Source: Gnetum montanum | Lineage: Eukaryota; Streptophyta; Gnetopsida; Gnetales; Gnetaceae | NCBI GenBank assembly: GCA_015680685.1 | Contig: MNCI01001324.1 | Location: 95,835-159,834 of the forward strand | Direction: 5' to 3' | Length of the DNA: 64,000 nt | Shown: one piece after another, positions 11,753-22,049 of the stretch | Layout of the letters: each line of letters begins with the position of its first letter | Position numbering within the stretch: the first letter of the stretch is position 1 | Notes under the pieces: model-generated | What the model saw: the letters and a program-made list of their open reading frames with translations, nothing else | Database searches by the model: none | What the model was told of the DNA's origin: nothing | Position numbers and translations under genes: made by a program

Positions 11753-14310
11753 CTAGACAGTGAATTCTTTGCATTCGACATTGAGCACCTTTATTGTGTT
11801 TTGTAGCTCCTGGTAGTCATTCATTCTTTTGGCCAAGTTCTCAATAATAGATCTTTGATCAGTGTGTTTTCCCTTAAGAACCTCAAGTTCAACGTTTTCC
11901 ACCGTAAGGTTTTGCTTGGTGTCCTTGTGGTGCTTGAACTTGGCCTCATACAAAAAGTATGAGTTGGCCACCTTCTTTTCCAATTCTAACTGTAGCCATT
12001 TAGTAGTCAACATAGATAGGTTCACGTATTAGAGATTGGCAAGCTCCATGTATTCCATCATTTTCTCTATCTTCAACTCCTTCAGACAAATTTCTTCTTT
12101 ATTGTACTAATCAATCCCATCAATGATGGGCTACAACAATTCATGTCCATGTTGGCATTTTTGGAGGGTCTTATTCACCTTTTCTTTCACCACTTGAATA
12201 TGTTTCTCATTTACTTCTTTCTATAGGCCAACCTAGTCTTTGTAGTGATCCTTGACTCTCTTGAATTTGAGACCCTCATATTTCCAAGTGGCTACCTCTA
12301 TTGTAGTGTTTTGGCGAAGGGCATGGACATGGACCTCCTTCATGGAGAGGTTTTCTTTCTTGGCTACCAATCTCCTTAACTCTATGTTTTCTCTAGCTAG
12401 TTTCTCTTGCTGTTGATGGATAAAATCAGTCAACTATTATTTATGTACATCAACATTTTATAGGTGATGGTTTTCAGGGTTAGCTACACATTATCCTAGT
12501 GAGTCCTATCCAAGGCCTTTTGAATCTTGTGCTGGGTGGCCTTTGCAAAGGATCGGTAGAACACCACCATCTCCATTACACCCTCAACCCCTTTTAGCTT
12601 GGTGTGAAGCTATTTAAGAGCTTCATATCTTATTAATGCTAGGTTGAGAAATGCAAGGTCGGCAATCTATGCTATTAATTCAGCAGCTTTAGTAGCCAAG
12701 CATTCATTTAGCTCCTTGGCTATTTTGAGTTACCCTTCCAAAGTAATGTTCTTGCACCTTACCTCTAGCAGCTCTAACTGGGTTGCAGTAATACTATCCA
12801 AAAGATCAAAGACATTAGAAGCAGTTGCCTAATTCCTACTAGTTGGTCTAGCAATTGTTCATGTTGTGTTGTGCTTAATTTTCCACTTATGATCCCTATG
12901 GATGTCTACACATCTTTAAGTGTGGTGATGTCTGGTACAAACACTGCAAGTGCATTAAGTGTTTTGGTAACTCTATCAACAACCACCTCTACTACTATTT
13001 TTTGCCCTTAGTACTACATCACCAATACCGTTGCCTCCTTGTCCTCCTCCAAGCACACCAAGAAGGTCATGGCATTCCTAGAAATCTCTAGGAGTGGCTT
13101 TTGTTCTAAGAGATACCATTGCCTCTCTAGTGCTAGGATTTGACCTAATGGAAAATTACATTCATTCAATAGAGAAAATTGATCCACCTACCCCCATCAA
13201 GCTAACTATTTGGGCCACCTCATTTAAGCAAATCATCGTTGGCTAGCACATAGATGGATCCCCACCACTCGTGCCTACTTATTCCTCTTACTTACTCAAG
13301 AGACATTCTTGGTACTCATGCAACCATTGGGATGTTGTAGCAATATCTGGAAAAATTTTCTGTGTGGTAGGTGGAGGTGGTGGCTATTGCTCCTCTTCTT
13401 GAATGGTTGTTTTAGGAGTTTTATTCTTTATCATCTCTACCCAACTAGCAGTCATAGCGCGTTGGACAACATCATTCGATAGCAAACTATTCCTCCCCTT
13501 CAACATAGTTTTCTGTTGAGGCATGGAAAGGGAAGTTCCTTCCTTCCACATTCATTCTCCTTAAACTCCTTCTCTACCTCCAAATAGATAAACTATGGAA
13601 GGATGATGGAAAATCTCCCACTCAAAGTAGCACACCCAGGGGCAAGAAATGTAGTAATCTTGCTGGGCCTCATTGTGGGGTTTAGGTGAAAGCTCACAAT
13701 CTTGTAGTGGATTCTTCCTGCCAGTGTGAGTGTGTTATCCTCCTTGTGATCAACACTATAGCATCTCTAAATGCATTCCTTTTTGATGCTAAGGTCCACC
13801 TGCATCAAAATATCGACAAGATTCGCCCCAGTTTTAGGTAACCTAAGTGCCTCTGCAATGGCCTACACTGAGTAAGACACTGAAATGTTCTTGATTTTGA
13901 ATATTGAACTAGCCTACCCACTCCCCACTAGAAGTGATAACTGGCCACATGGAAGAGGTCTTTAGTTGGTCTTGTACCTCTTTAGGTGCTTGCTCCAAGA
14001 AAGAGCCAACGTTTAACTCTTAAAGCACTATTTTTTGGACCTCTTTTGACCTAATTTGATTTAATAGGCCTTTGTCAAGGTTACCTCGAGGTTTTCTTGC
14101 TAAGCTAGTGCCTCATCTTGATGGGAATGTCCTATTACTGCTACTAGTTTTGGAATTTGATGAATGGATTCCACTTTGACTCCTTCCCTAAGAAGTCCCA
14201 TGGCATGGGTTGTAATTGGTTCTTCCTGGGCCTATTCTTGGCCCCTTCCTATTCTTAGCTATTTCTCCCTTGGTTGAGATGGTCCTCCTTCTTGCTTGTG
14301 TTTGCCTTTT
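11753..14310 (-). pseudogene. B1 accessory ORF after integrase, coiled-coil C-terminus
   Basis: A sense ORF about 850 codons long, downstream of integrase, where Athila-type elements keep their envelope-like ORF. The N-terminal part (about 14310-13400) carries MGLLREGVKVESIHQI, later SYSVQAIAEALRLP-like sequence, and LAPGCATLSGRFSI near 13645. It is in a different frame from the C-terminal part, so indels lie between. The C-terminal part (12433-11753, one frame) is rich in E/K/L heptads such as QQEKLARENIELRRLVAKKE and predicts a long coiled coil. B2 has the homologue at 24890-22080. I see no clear signal peptide or membrane segment and do not recognise the family. Envelope-like is only a positional guess. 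Confidence 0.5.
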
Positions 14311-14939
14311 AGTGCCATCTACTATCACAACACATACGTAGATTAGAAGATATAATGTATATCTTTGAATATTTTAATACCTTGTCTCATTAGCCAGTTA
14401 CACTTGCCTATGGTTGCACCATGGTAGATTGATTATTTATTCTTATTTTATTAATTAATTTTCATGATAAGTATCACTAAAGCTCACTGGAAGGGCTTAA
14501 CTTCTATAATTTGATGTTTAAATGTCAATTTCTTAGTTAAACCTTTGTGGGAGTTCAAAAAATGGCAAAACATTTTCTATCAAAAATGATACATTTGTGG
14601 CCCCCATGACTAAGATCTTACGTTCAAGAGCTATAGGGTCAAAGAACATAATGATTTAGATAAATGATTAGGAACTTATGGGCTTTGGAAGGTTCTAGGC
14701 TCTAAAAATTTAAAAAACTCTGCTTTCAGTGACTTCACATCGCCACTCTAAGACCGATCCACCCCCTCAACACACGAGTACTCCCATAGAACAACCACCA
14801 TTCCTTAAGAAGAAGAAAAGAGAAGCAGGAAGTGAGAGAGGGACGTAGTTAGAGGGGACCTTCAAGCATGGGTAACATGTCTTTCTAGTCTCATAACAAA
14901 TGCTTGTAGCTGTTTATTTGTCCAAGGGACGTGCTTTGA

Positions 14940-15020
14940 ATTCCCACCATGATTTTCTTCTTTTTTTTACTTTCTTCTTCCTTTTTTTGTTGTGTTTTTT
15001 TCTTTTTTTGAATTTTTGGA
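14940..15020. repeat. T-rich low-complexity tract
   Basis: Runs of T broken by C and G. The same tract recurs in B2 at about 26240-26350, so it belongs to the element family. It sits between the accessory ORF and integrase and was probably an A/G-rich spacer on the element's coding strand. Confidence 0.6.
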
Positions 15021-15529
15021 TGGGAACCACACCATGCAAAGACTTATTTGACTTCCTATTATTGGTCAACATAGAACAATAAGAAATCCATGAAAACACT
15101 CATGCACCTAAGTAAGTAGAAGAGTACTAAGAGTATTGAGTCCCCTTGAATTCACACCTTGTGTAAACTTTTGAATCCTTCCCAATTCTAAAAACCAAGG
15201 TGATAATATTAAAATTTGATTTAATGAAACGGACCTCATACTTCGAAAACAAGGGAAACCATAGAGTTTTTGGATGGGTGGATGACGTGGATTCACTTCC
15301 TGTTCCATGAAAAAGAAACCATGTCATAGCCATTGGTACAAAAATTCAAAAATAGAAGCCAGGCATTAGCAAACAAAACATTAAGCACAAACCACCATTA
15401 GCAATAGCTACAGCACCACTATGTCCTATTAGCACAAAGCACATTTATTAACAAAAATTAGAAAATCACACTAAAATAAAGTAAAATATATAAGAAAGTG
15501 TAAAATATTCAAGAAAAATTTCAATGTAC

Positions 15530-15650
15530 TAATGATGGTATAAAACAAAAATGGTGTAAAATAGGAAAAGTTTTAAAATCAAAATGTGTAAAACAAAAAG
15601 TTTGCAAAGATAAAAATGTGTAAAATAAAAAATAGAAAAATTGAGGAGCC
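15530..15650 (-). repeat. Short repeats of TGTAAAACAAAAA type in B1
   Basis: Several imperfect copies of a 13-17-bp unit (GTGTAAAACAAAAAG, GTGTAAAATAAAAAA). The same array lies in B2 (about 26820-26970) and, in opposite orientation, in D (54530-54700). It is therefore an ancestral feature of the family just after pol. Confidence 0.65.
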
Positions 15651-15732
15651 ACATATATAATTAGCATGGATGGCATCTCCCCCATGACTAGGTTGAAAGA
15701 AGGAGATCTAAAAAATTGACTGCGGTTTCCCA

Positions 15733-16640
15733 TCCATTAATGTATTTGTCACATTAGCTTACTTAGGCTCGTGGAAAGGCTTTATCTATTGGATGTTGAC
15801 AAACTACTTCTTGTTTGGAATTTTAGGTTTGTATATGATCATGGCCCCAGAAGGAAAGGTTTCATCAATTATATGGGGCCCCTTCCACAATGTATGGAAT
15901 TTGGTTCATTGAGGTACGTGTGTGGGATTCCAATAAAGAACCTTATGTCTCGGTTGAAATTTCTCTTTCCATATCTTAAGTTCATGACATTTTTTGTTGA
16001 ATTCCCTATGCACTTTATTCAAGGATAGGACCACTAATCAATTTTTGTCTAGAACATTTAAGTTAATTAATCTTTCTTTTTGTACCAAACTTAGATCGAG
16101 ATCCATGTCACAAGCCATTGAAAGTGTATGGAGCTCGGATTGAATTAAAAGTGTTGGAAGTTTTTTGTACACCAACTCATAGGAAGAGTAGCCAATAGGG
16201 AGTATCTATGTTGAGTAGTAGGCACAAAAGGCATCATTGAGTTTGGTGCTTCAATCTCTCCTATATTTGCTAATAGTTCTTATTAGAATCTTTGATATCT
16301 CCTTGTTAGTCATCTTTGCTTGACCATTGGCTTGGCGGTGATAGGGTGCTATTAATTTATGTTCAACCCCCAAGCGCTACATGAGTTTTTAAAAAGTAGC
16401 ACCTATAAAATGCATTCTATTGTTAGAAATAAATGCATGTGACACCCCAAAACTATTCACAACATTTTATTGTACAAATTAAGTAGTAGTGGATGATGTA
16501 TAGTCAGTGATAGCTGCTACTTCTATCCATTTGGTACAATAGTCAACGAAGATGATTATATGTGTCTTTCCATTAGACATGGGTGTGATGGGACCCATGC
16601 AATCTATGCCTCATATGTCAAAGGGTTCTAGTGGTTGAAT
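15733..16640 (-). pseudogene. B1 integrase
   Basis: Minus-strand translation gives decayed copies of the B2 integrase motifs. These are MGPITPMSNGKTH near 16600, a serially broken core, and YHRQANGQAKMTN-like sequence near 16340. The catalytic region is recognisable only by comparison with B2 (46156-45698). Integrase joins element cDNA to the chromosome. From 15770 to 16030 lies the C-terminal tail, matching 27060-27363 of B2. Many stops; nonfunctional. Confidence 0.65.
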
Positions 16641-17204
16641 CCACTATTGAGAATCCCCCATATATGCAGTCATCTCACCATCTCATTGACAATGCTCACA
16701 GGATTAAAAAAATTAGTGGGCATCTCTAAAGATTGTGGGCTAATAGTATCCTACCATTAGGATTTTTATGGTCATGCATCTCCTAGCATAGTGGCCCCCA
16801 CAACGGCCCTCATGAGCATCCTAGAGAATCCATAATTAATATACATTAGGTACACACCAACGAACTAGGCCATTGGCGCACACCTCATAAAGGTGTTCAT
16901 TGATTTTCATAAAGTGCTGATCCCAATGAAGAAATTGTTATTTATTCTTGTAGTCTAGATCTTGTGGCATCTCCTAAGTGAGAAGATAAGTGAGCATGCC
17001 ATCATACCATTTTGGTTCTACAAGAATTTGCTCATTTATTGCTCTAGCAAAGAGGAATTCATTAAGGAAACAGAGCAAATAGTGGACTACAAATTCAAGG
17101 CCACACCCCCATCACCAATAACAAGGATCCTCATTGTCATTTTTCTTAAGTCAAAACAAAGGATTAAGTCAAAACAATGGATTGGTGAACTATTTCCCCT
17201 TCAT
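16641..17204 (-). pseudogene. B1 gag start fused to RNase H region (deletion scar)
   Basis: Plus-strand 16641-17085 matches B2 at 46180-46640, between RNase H and integrase. From about 17090 to 17204 it matches B2 gag N-terminus (58010-58118). The two are some 4-5 kb apart in the B2 coding sequence, so B1 lost the rest of gag, protease, RT and most of RNase H in one step or several. Gag's ATG is at 17204, read leftward. Confidence 0.65.
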
Positions 17205-17660
17205 AATCTCATGGTGCTTCTCCTAGTGTTAATCTCTCCTATGTTATGTTTCAATGGGATGGTAGTCCCAATAGTCATAATCATGGACAATGTACTCCTC
17301 TCAAAGATCTTGGATGTCCAACCTCCTAAGAGTTTGAAGTATCATCCTAGGTACAAGTCAATCAGGAGGCATTACAATATTTCCTTTCATATCTTGTCAT
17401 TGCAATTATTCATTCTGAAGTAGGATGAAGGTGAAGTCAGGCACATACTCATCTGGATGAGTATACACCACCTTTCATTCTTGAGGGATTGGTGGTTTAG
17501 TATCATCGTGCCGATGAGAAGAAGACATTTTGTAATAAAAATAAGATATCAATGTGCTTATGTGATTATTTTTATTATGAGAATGATTTTGACCTTAGGC
17601 TTTGTCCAATGAGGTTAATGATGTTTACTAAACCTAGATAGCACATGTTTCAAACAAAAA
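17205..17660 (-). other. B1 5' leader
   Basis: Noncoding leader between primer site and gag ATG. It is homologous to B2 58119-58580. An open frame on the plus strand here (part of 16962-17423) is a shadow. Confidence 0.55.
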
Positions 17661-17682
17661 GAGTCCCTAGCAACAATGCTAA
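17661..17682 (-). promoter_or_regulatory. B1 primer binding site (tRNA-Asp type, decayed)
   Basis: The minus strand directly after the LTR reads TTAGCATTGTTGCTAGGGAC. The canonical plant tRNA-Asp primer site is TGGCGCCGTTGCCGGGGA. The differences sit largely at former CpG bases. Confidence 0.6.
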
Positions 17683-18581
17683 TGATGAGCGGTGAGTACC
17701 CCTATGCTTAACCATATGAATCACTAAGTGTTCATGTGTGATCCTATCAAATTCTGTGGACTCTATGTTTTCTAGTACACTAGCTTCTAGGAAATGAACT
17801 TTCCCTAATAGTCATTTGTTGTCTTCCGAATTACACTTGTGATGTACAAAGGTATGATTAAGTGTAATTGAGACATATGATTTTTATTATTTTATTTTTT
17901 ATGTTGTGCTTTAAAATAGAGAAATGAAGTAATTTAATAGCTAATTTAACTTAACTAATTAATTAATATCTAACTAATCCTAACATAAGTATCTAGTTCC
18001 ACTTTCCATACACATCTTGAATGCATACAACATTGCTAGGCTACCAAGCATTAAGCACTGTTGGGATTACCAAGTGTTGTATGTTATGCTCAAAATAATT
18101 GTACTTATGTGTTTAATCTATTTAGCTTAATTACTTAATTAATCAATTTAACTCTAGTTTAGCTTAATTAATTACATAATTAATAGAAAATAGTAAATGT
18201 AGAAATAAATCATTAATTTATTCCAGGTGCTTTAAGGTTTGATCAAAAGGCTCATCTTTATTATCGTTCACACTGGTGTGCTCAAGTACATCAGTGCTCG
18301 AATAAAGATCCATATGCTTTCTGAATCCTGCTACGAGCACTCAAAGAAATATTCTAACTCTCAAATGAAAAAACTACAAGAGCTCTACTACAACTATGAC
18401 TTGACCTCCCATAAACACGATTGGTGAGAATGTATTATAGACTTTATTATGGAGCTATGTGAATGAGGCCCCATAAACAGAGCAAATGCTATGTTGATGT
18501 GGCCCTGTCAATGGGAAAACACCATGTAGATGAGACCACATCAATGGGGGCCCATCAACATGACACTTTGACACTTCATCA
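17683..18581 (-). repeat. B1 5' LTR (right)
   Basis: Plus-strand start TGATGAGCGGTGAG, end GACACTTCATCA. It is the partner of 10352-11279. Minus-strand TATA at 18440-18432 (CTATAATAC) is changed from CTATAAATAC in the other LTR. U3 contains ATGGGGCC-like repeats (about 18450-18570). Confidence 0.88.
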
Positions 18582-18586
18582 GTGAT
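18582..18586. repeat. Target-site duplication of B1, right copy
   Basis: GTGAT directly after the LTR terminal CA, identical to 10347-10351. After it the copia A protease frame resumes. Confidence 0.85.
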
Positions 18587-19850
18587 CACTGGCCAATCAA
18601 ATGGTCAAAAAATAATTTTAGGACATGTAAAATTTGTAACTAATTTCGAAGAAATCTCATATATGTCTAGAACCTAGATGAGGTTGGATGCAAATTCACC
18701 TTTGTAAAGAAACTTGGAAAATCTCAAAAGTTGAAGTTGTAGTGATTAAGAATAAGCAATATGATGAGACTGAGCTTTGGTATAAATGCCTTGGATATCT
18801 GAGTGAACATGACTTAAAGGAACTACAAAGAGGTAATCTTTTACTAAAGATTTCAAATGTTTCATTAAAATTTTGTGAAGACTATGAATATGGAAAGAAT
18901 TATAAGGTAAATTTTAAACGAAATGATCATCATAGGTAAAATCATATCCTTGATCTAATATATTCTCATGTTGTTTGACCAATTACTCTTGAATCATTTT
19001 TTGGTTCTTTGTATTTTATTACCTTCATTGATTATTTTTCTTGTAAATTTTGTTATATTTAATGAGAGAAAAATGAAAAGTATTTGATAAATTTAAGGTT
19101 TTAAAGGCTCGTGTTGAAACTAAATCTAGCAACAAGATCAAGTATCTATTGACAAATAATGGAGGTGAATTTTATTAAAGGGAGTTTGAGCAATATTACA
19201 TTAATGCTAGCATTGAGCATGAAAGAATCATTTTTGGTACTTCTCAACAAAATGGTGTGGTAGAAAGATATAATCAAATGATCTTGGAAAGAGTGCAAAG
19301 TATGTTGAAGATTGTTGGTTTACCCAAAACTTTAAGGACCTTTAAATGTGCTGCTTATATTTATGTTCTAAAGATACAATGAGGAAAATTAGATGACATA
19401 ACATGATTATGTGTATTTTTTGGTTATGGTAATGATAATAGAAGTTATCTTTTGTGGGATCTTGTTGCCAATAAGTTCTTTAGAAGCAGAGATATCACAT
19501 TTAGGGAGAATGTGATGTACACAAATTTGAACAATCATTCTAAAGAAACACCTAAAAAGAAAGATTTCATGTGTATTGCAATTAATAGTTAGCCATCAAT
19601 GTAACATGATAATCTTGAAGGATCTAAAAAGAAATCCAATGAATAGTATTTTGTTCTTGGTAGTGAATATAGCAATGATGAAGATGAATAATTCCAAAAG
19701 GATGAAGAACCTACACAAGAAATCCATCTACAACAATCTATAAGGATAAGAAGATTACTAACATAATATGATGATTATATCATGTACACAATGGTGGGAA
19801 GCCAAAATCTTATTAAAAAGCTATGGTTTCTAAAAACTCTAATGAGTAGA
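18587..19850 (+). pseudogene. Copia A GAG-pre-integrase and integrase
   Basis: After the B1 scar the polyprotein continues. An open frame (18688-18939) contains LWYKCLGYLSEHDLKEL, the pre-integrase motif (usual LWH.RLGH), then ISNVSLKFCEDYEYGKNYKV, the degraded C..C zinc partner. Integrase core pieces follow. FITFIDYFS near 19020 gives the first Asp, and TSQQNGVVERYNQ near 19240-19275 holds the catalytic Glu. FFGYGNDNRSYLLWD near 19415 belongs to the C-terminal part. Stops and frame shifts are frequent. The first Cys/His pair of the zinc domain is lost (H to Y in LGH). Confidence 0.78.
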
Positions 19851-20867
19851 AAGTTGACATGAAGGATGAATTAAAGTCTCTTTATCAAAATTACACATGG
19901 GACTTGGTGCCTTTGACAAATGGTAAGAAACACTTAAGTTGCAAATGGGTGTATGTGTTAAAAATTAATCCTAATGACTAGATGTGATACAAAGCTAGGT
20001 TGGTGATTAAAGGATTTATCTAATGGCCAAGTATTGATTTGACTAAAATTTTTTCACCTATTATAAAGCATTCCTCCATTCATATCCTCTTAGATATGGT
20101 AGCTTGTATGAAGATGAAGTTGGAGAAATTGGATATAAAATTGCTTTTTTACATGGATATTTAGAGGATGAGATTTACATTGGATACCAACAGGATCAAA
20201 TATCAAGAAAGATGTCATATAAAGGTTGAGAAAAACTCTCTATGATTTGAGGAAAACACCTTGACAATGGTATCAAAAATATGAAGATTTCACAATTAGC
20301 CAGGATCACACTAGATGTGCAATTGATGTTGGAACTTGAAATAAGTGAAATATAGGTACACCCCAAGAATTATAGAAGTTTATAACTCAGTTTCTTTATT
20401 TCAACAGCATCATTTCTAGCAAGTAACATATCATCAACATATAACATCAACACCACAATCTTACCTTCATATGTTTTACGAAGGTATACATGATGATCAA
20501 CTCCACATCTGTAGAAATGATGCTACTAAAATAAAGAGACTAAAGTAGCATATGTCAAAAAAATTTGCAACCAAGGATCTTGTGATTGCTAAACAAATAT
20601 TGAGTATGAATATTTATCGAGATAGGAAATGACGTTTTTTATGGTTATCATATGCTAAATATATTAGAAAAGTGCTAGCACATTTTAACTTGTTGAATTG
20701 TGTTTCTTATTAGTACTCCATTAGGATCACACTTCCAATTGTAAAAAAGGAATGAAGCTCAAACTAAGGAGGAAGTTCATGCGATGTAATCTATTCCTTA
20801 TACTTTTGTTGTGGGAAGTGTGATGTATGCAATAATTTGCACTAGACTTGACATTACCTATGCAATG
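19850..20867 (+). pseudogene. Copia A reverse transcriptase, truncated
   Basis: RT pieces in order are WDLVPLTNGKKHLSCKWVY (about 19890-19950), YKARLVIKGF (19990), FSPIIKHSSI (20050), LDIKLLFYMDI (20130; usual LDVKTAFLHG), and EENTLTMVSK-like sequence. Next comes an inverted segment (20335-20524) where the YVDD catalytic box should be. Then KFATKDLVIAKQILSMNIYRDRK (about 20560-20628) runs in the forward direction again. It ends at RLDITYAM, where B2 inserted. Frames shift repeatedly. Confidence 0.72.
20335..20524 (-). repeat. Inverted copia RT segment carrying YVDD box
   Basis: Within plus-oriented copia A, about 190 bases code on the minus strand for the missing RT part: VDHHVYLRKTYEGK, then VVLMLYVDDMLLARNDAVEI. 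The segment is edged by an inverted repeat: AGCATCATTTCT at 20406-20417 against AGAAATGATGCT at 20513-20524, with imperfect pairing extending about 18 further bases. An inversion with partial duplication, or insertion from another copy, explains it. Confidence 0.7.
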
Positions 20868-21823
20868 TGATGAGCGGCAAGGTACCCCTACGCCCAACCA
20901 TACAAATCATAGAGCATTCACGTGTGATCTAGTCGAATTCTATGGACTTTATAGTTTCCAATGCACTAGTCTTCTAGGTAGTGAACCTTGCCCCAAGGTC
21001 ATTCGTTATCTTCCCAATTACACTTGTGAAGCACATGATATGGTTAAGAGTAATTAAGGCATACGATTTTTATAGTTTTATGTTTTATAGTCTTGGTGCT
21101 TAAATAGAGATAAAGACAAGGTAATTTAATGGCTAATTTAATGTAACTAACCTACTAGCCTCTAGCTAATCCTAACATAAGTATCTGGTCCCACTTTCTG
21201 TACACATCCTAAACTCACGTATTCACTATTGGGTTACCAAGCGCTACGCTACTAGACATACCAAGCAATAACACTGCTAGGATTACCAAGTGAATACATG
21301 TTATGCTCGAAGCAGCCATACTTATGTATTTAATCTATCTAGGTTATCTTACTCAATTATCTTAATTAGCTTAATTACTGGAAAACACTGAATAAGTAAT
21401 TGAAAACATTAAATGCATAGATGAAATATTTAATCCATCCATAATGTTGCAAGGTTTATCAGAAAGCTCGTATTTATTGCCACACACACTATTGTGCTCA
21501 GGTACAATAATGCTTGAATAAATATCCATACACTCAATGACTCCTACTGCAGGCACTCGGGAAAAATATTCTAACTTTTGAATAGATAAATTGCAAGAGC
21601 TATGCTACTACTATGAGAATTTATTGTCATAAATGCAGCTAGTGGCTCATATTTATAGACCAAGATAGACCCTTGGGTCGATGGGGCCACATCGACACAA
21701 TTGATTGCATCAATGGGGCCTCATCGATGGGGCCTAGTCAATGGGGTCTCATCGATGCAATAAACTACATTGATGGGGCCTCATTAACAAGGCCTAGTCA
21801 ACACAACAAATTGAAACTCATCA
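20868..21823 (-). repeat. B2 3' LTR (left)
   Basis: Starts TGATGAGCGGCAAGG and ends GAAACTCATCA on plus; 956 bp. Minus-strand TATA CTATAAAT lies at 21658-21651. Between TATA and the U3 end (about 21665-21805) is a tandem array built on CATCGATGGGGCCT-like units, at least six copies. Confidence 0.87.
21665..21805. repeat. CATCGATGGGGCC tandem array in B2 LTR
   Basis: Imperfect copies of an approximately 17-bp unit with the self-complementary core ATCGAT. It lies in U3 upstream of the TATA box. Degraded versions exist in both B1 LTRs. Confidence 0.75.
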
Positions 21824-22049
21824 TACCTCCATGACTGAATGAAAACTCATCCTCAAGTTCTCTACAAAATTGGAAATGTATGGAATTATTAACTAACTTT
21901 GACATAACAAAGCAACATAAGATAAAATGGACATAAAAACTAAGTGCCCAATGTATAAATTAACACATTACAAAAATTGTGATGTTCATGATACAAAATT
22001 AAACATCATGACATGATTCTTTAAAATTGGACAACACATTCTTTGATGG

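Larger units (their letters stand above)
10352..18581 (-). mobile_element. Ty3/gypsy retrotransposon B1 with internal deletion
   Basis: 8.2-kb element on the minus strand, bounded by LTRs 10352-11279 and 17683-18581 and by the 5-bp duplication GTGAT. Read 5' to 3' on minus it has LTR, tRNA-Asp-like primer site (17682-17661), gag start (ATG at 17204), then an abrupt jump near 17087 into the RNase H/integrase region. Integrase (about 16640-16160), a long accessory ORF (about 14310-11753) and the 3' LTR follow. Gag C-terminus, protease and RT, all present in sister copy B2, are missing. The primer site, gag and the accessory ORF after integrase point to an Athila-like lineage; that assignment is tentative. 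Confidence 0.85.
8973..20867 (+). mobile_element. Ty1/copia retrotransposon A, interrupted by B1 and cut by B2
   Basis: Plus-strand copia element in the order LTR, primer site, gag, protease, integrase, RT. It is interrupted by element B1 (10352-18581). Removing B1 and one GTGAT joins the protease frame again (GIGDVI followed by TGQSNGQK). It stops abruptly at 20867, where gypsy element B2 begins, just after an RT segment reading RLDITYAM. The rest of RT, RNase H and the 3' LTR would lie beyond B2, outside the window. It is heavily decayed with dozens of stops and is the oldest layer of the nest. Confidence 0.8.

Noticed and set aside
14900-15082. Hydrophobic Phe/Leu-rich small ORF
   Set aside because: Product of a T-rich low-complexity tract; the opposite strand gives Lys-rich nonsense. 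No conserved start.
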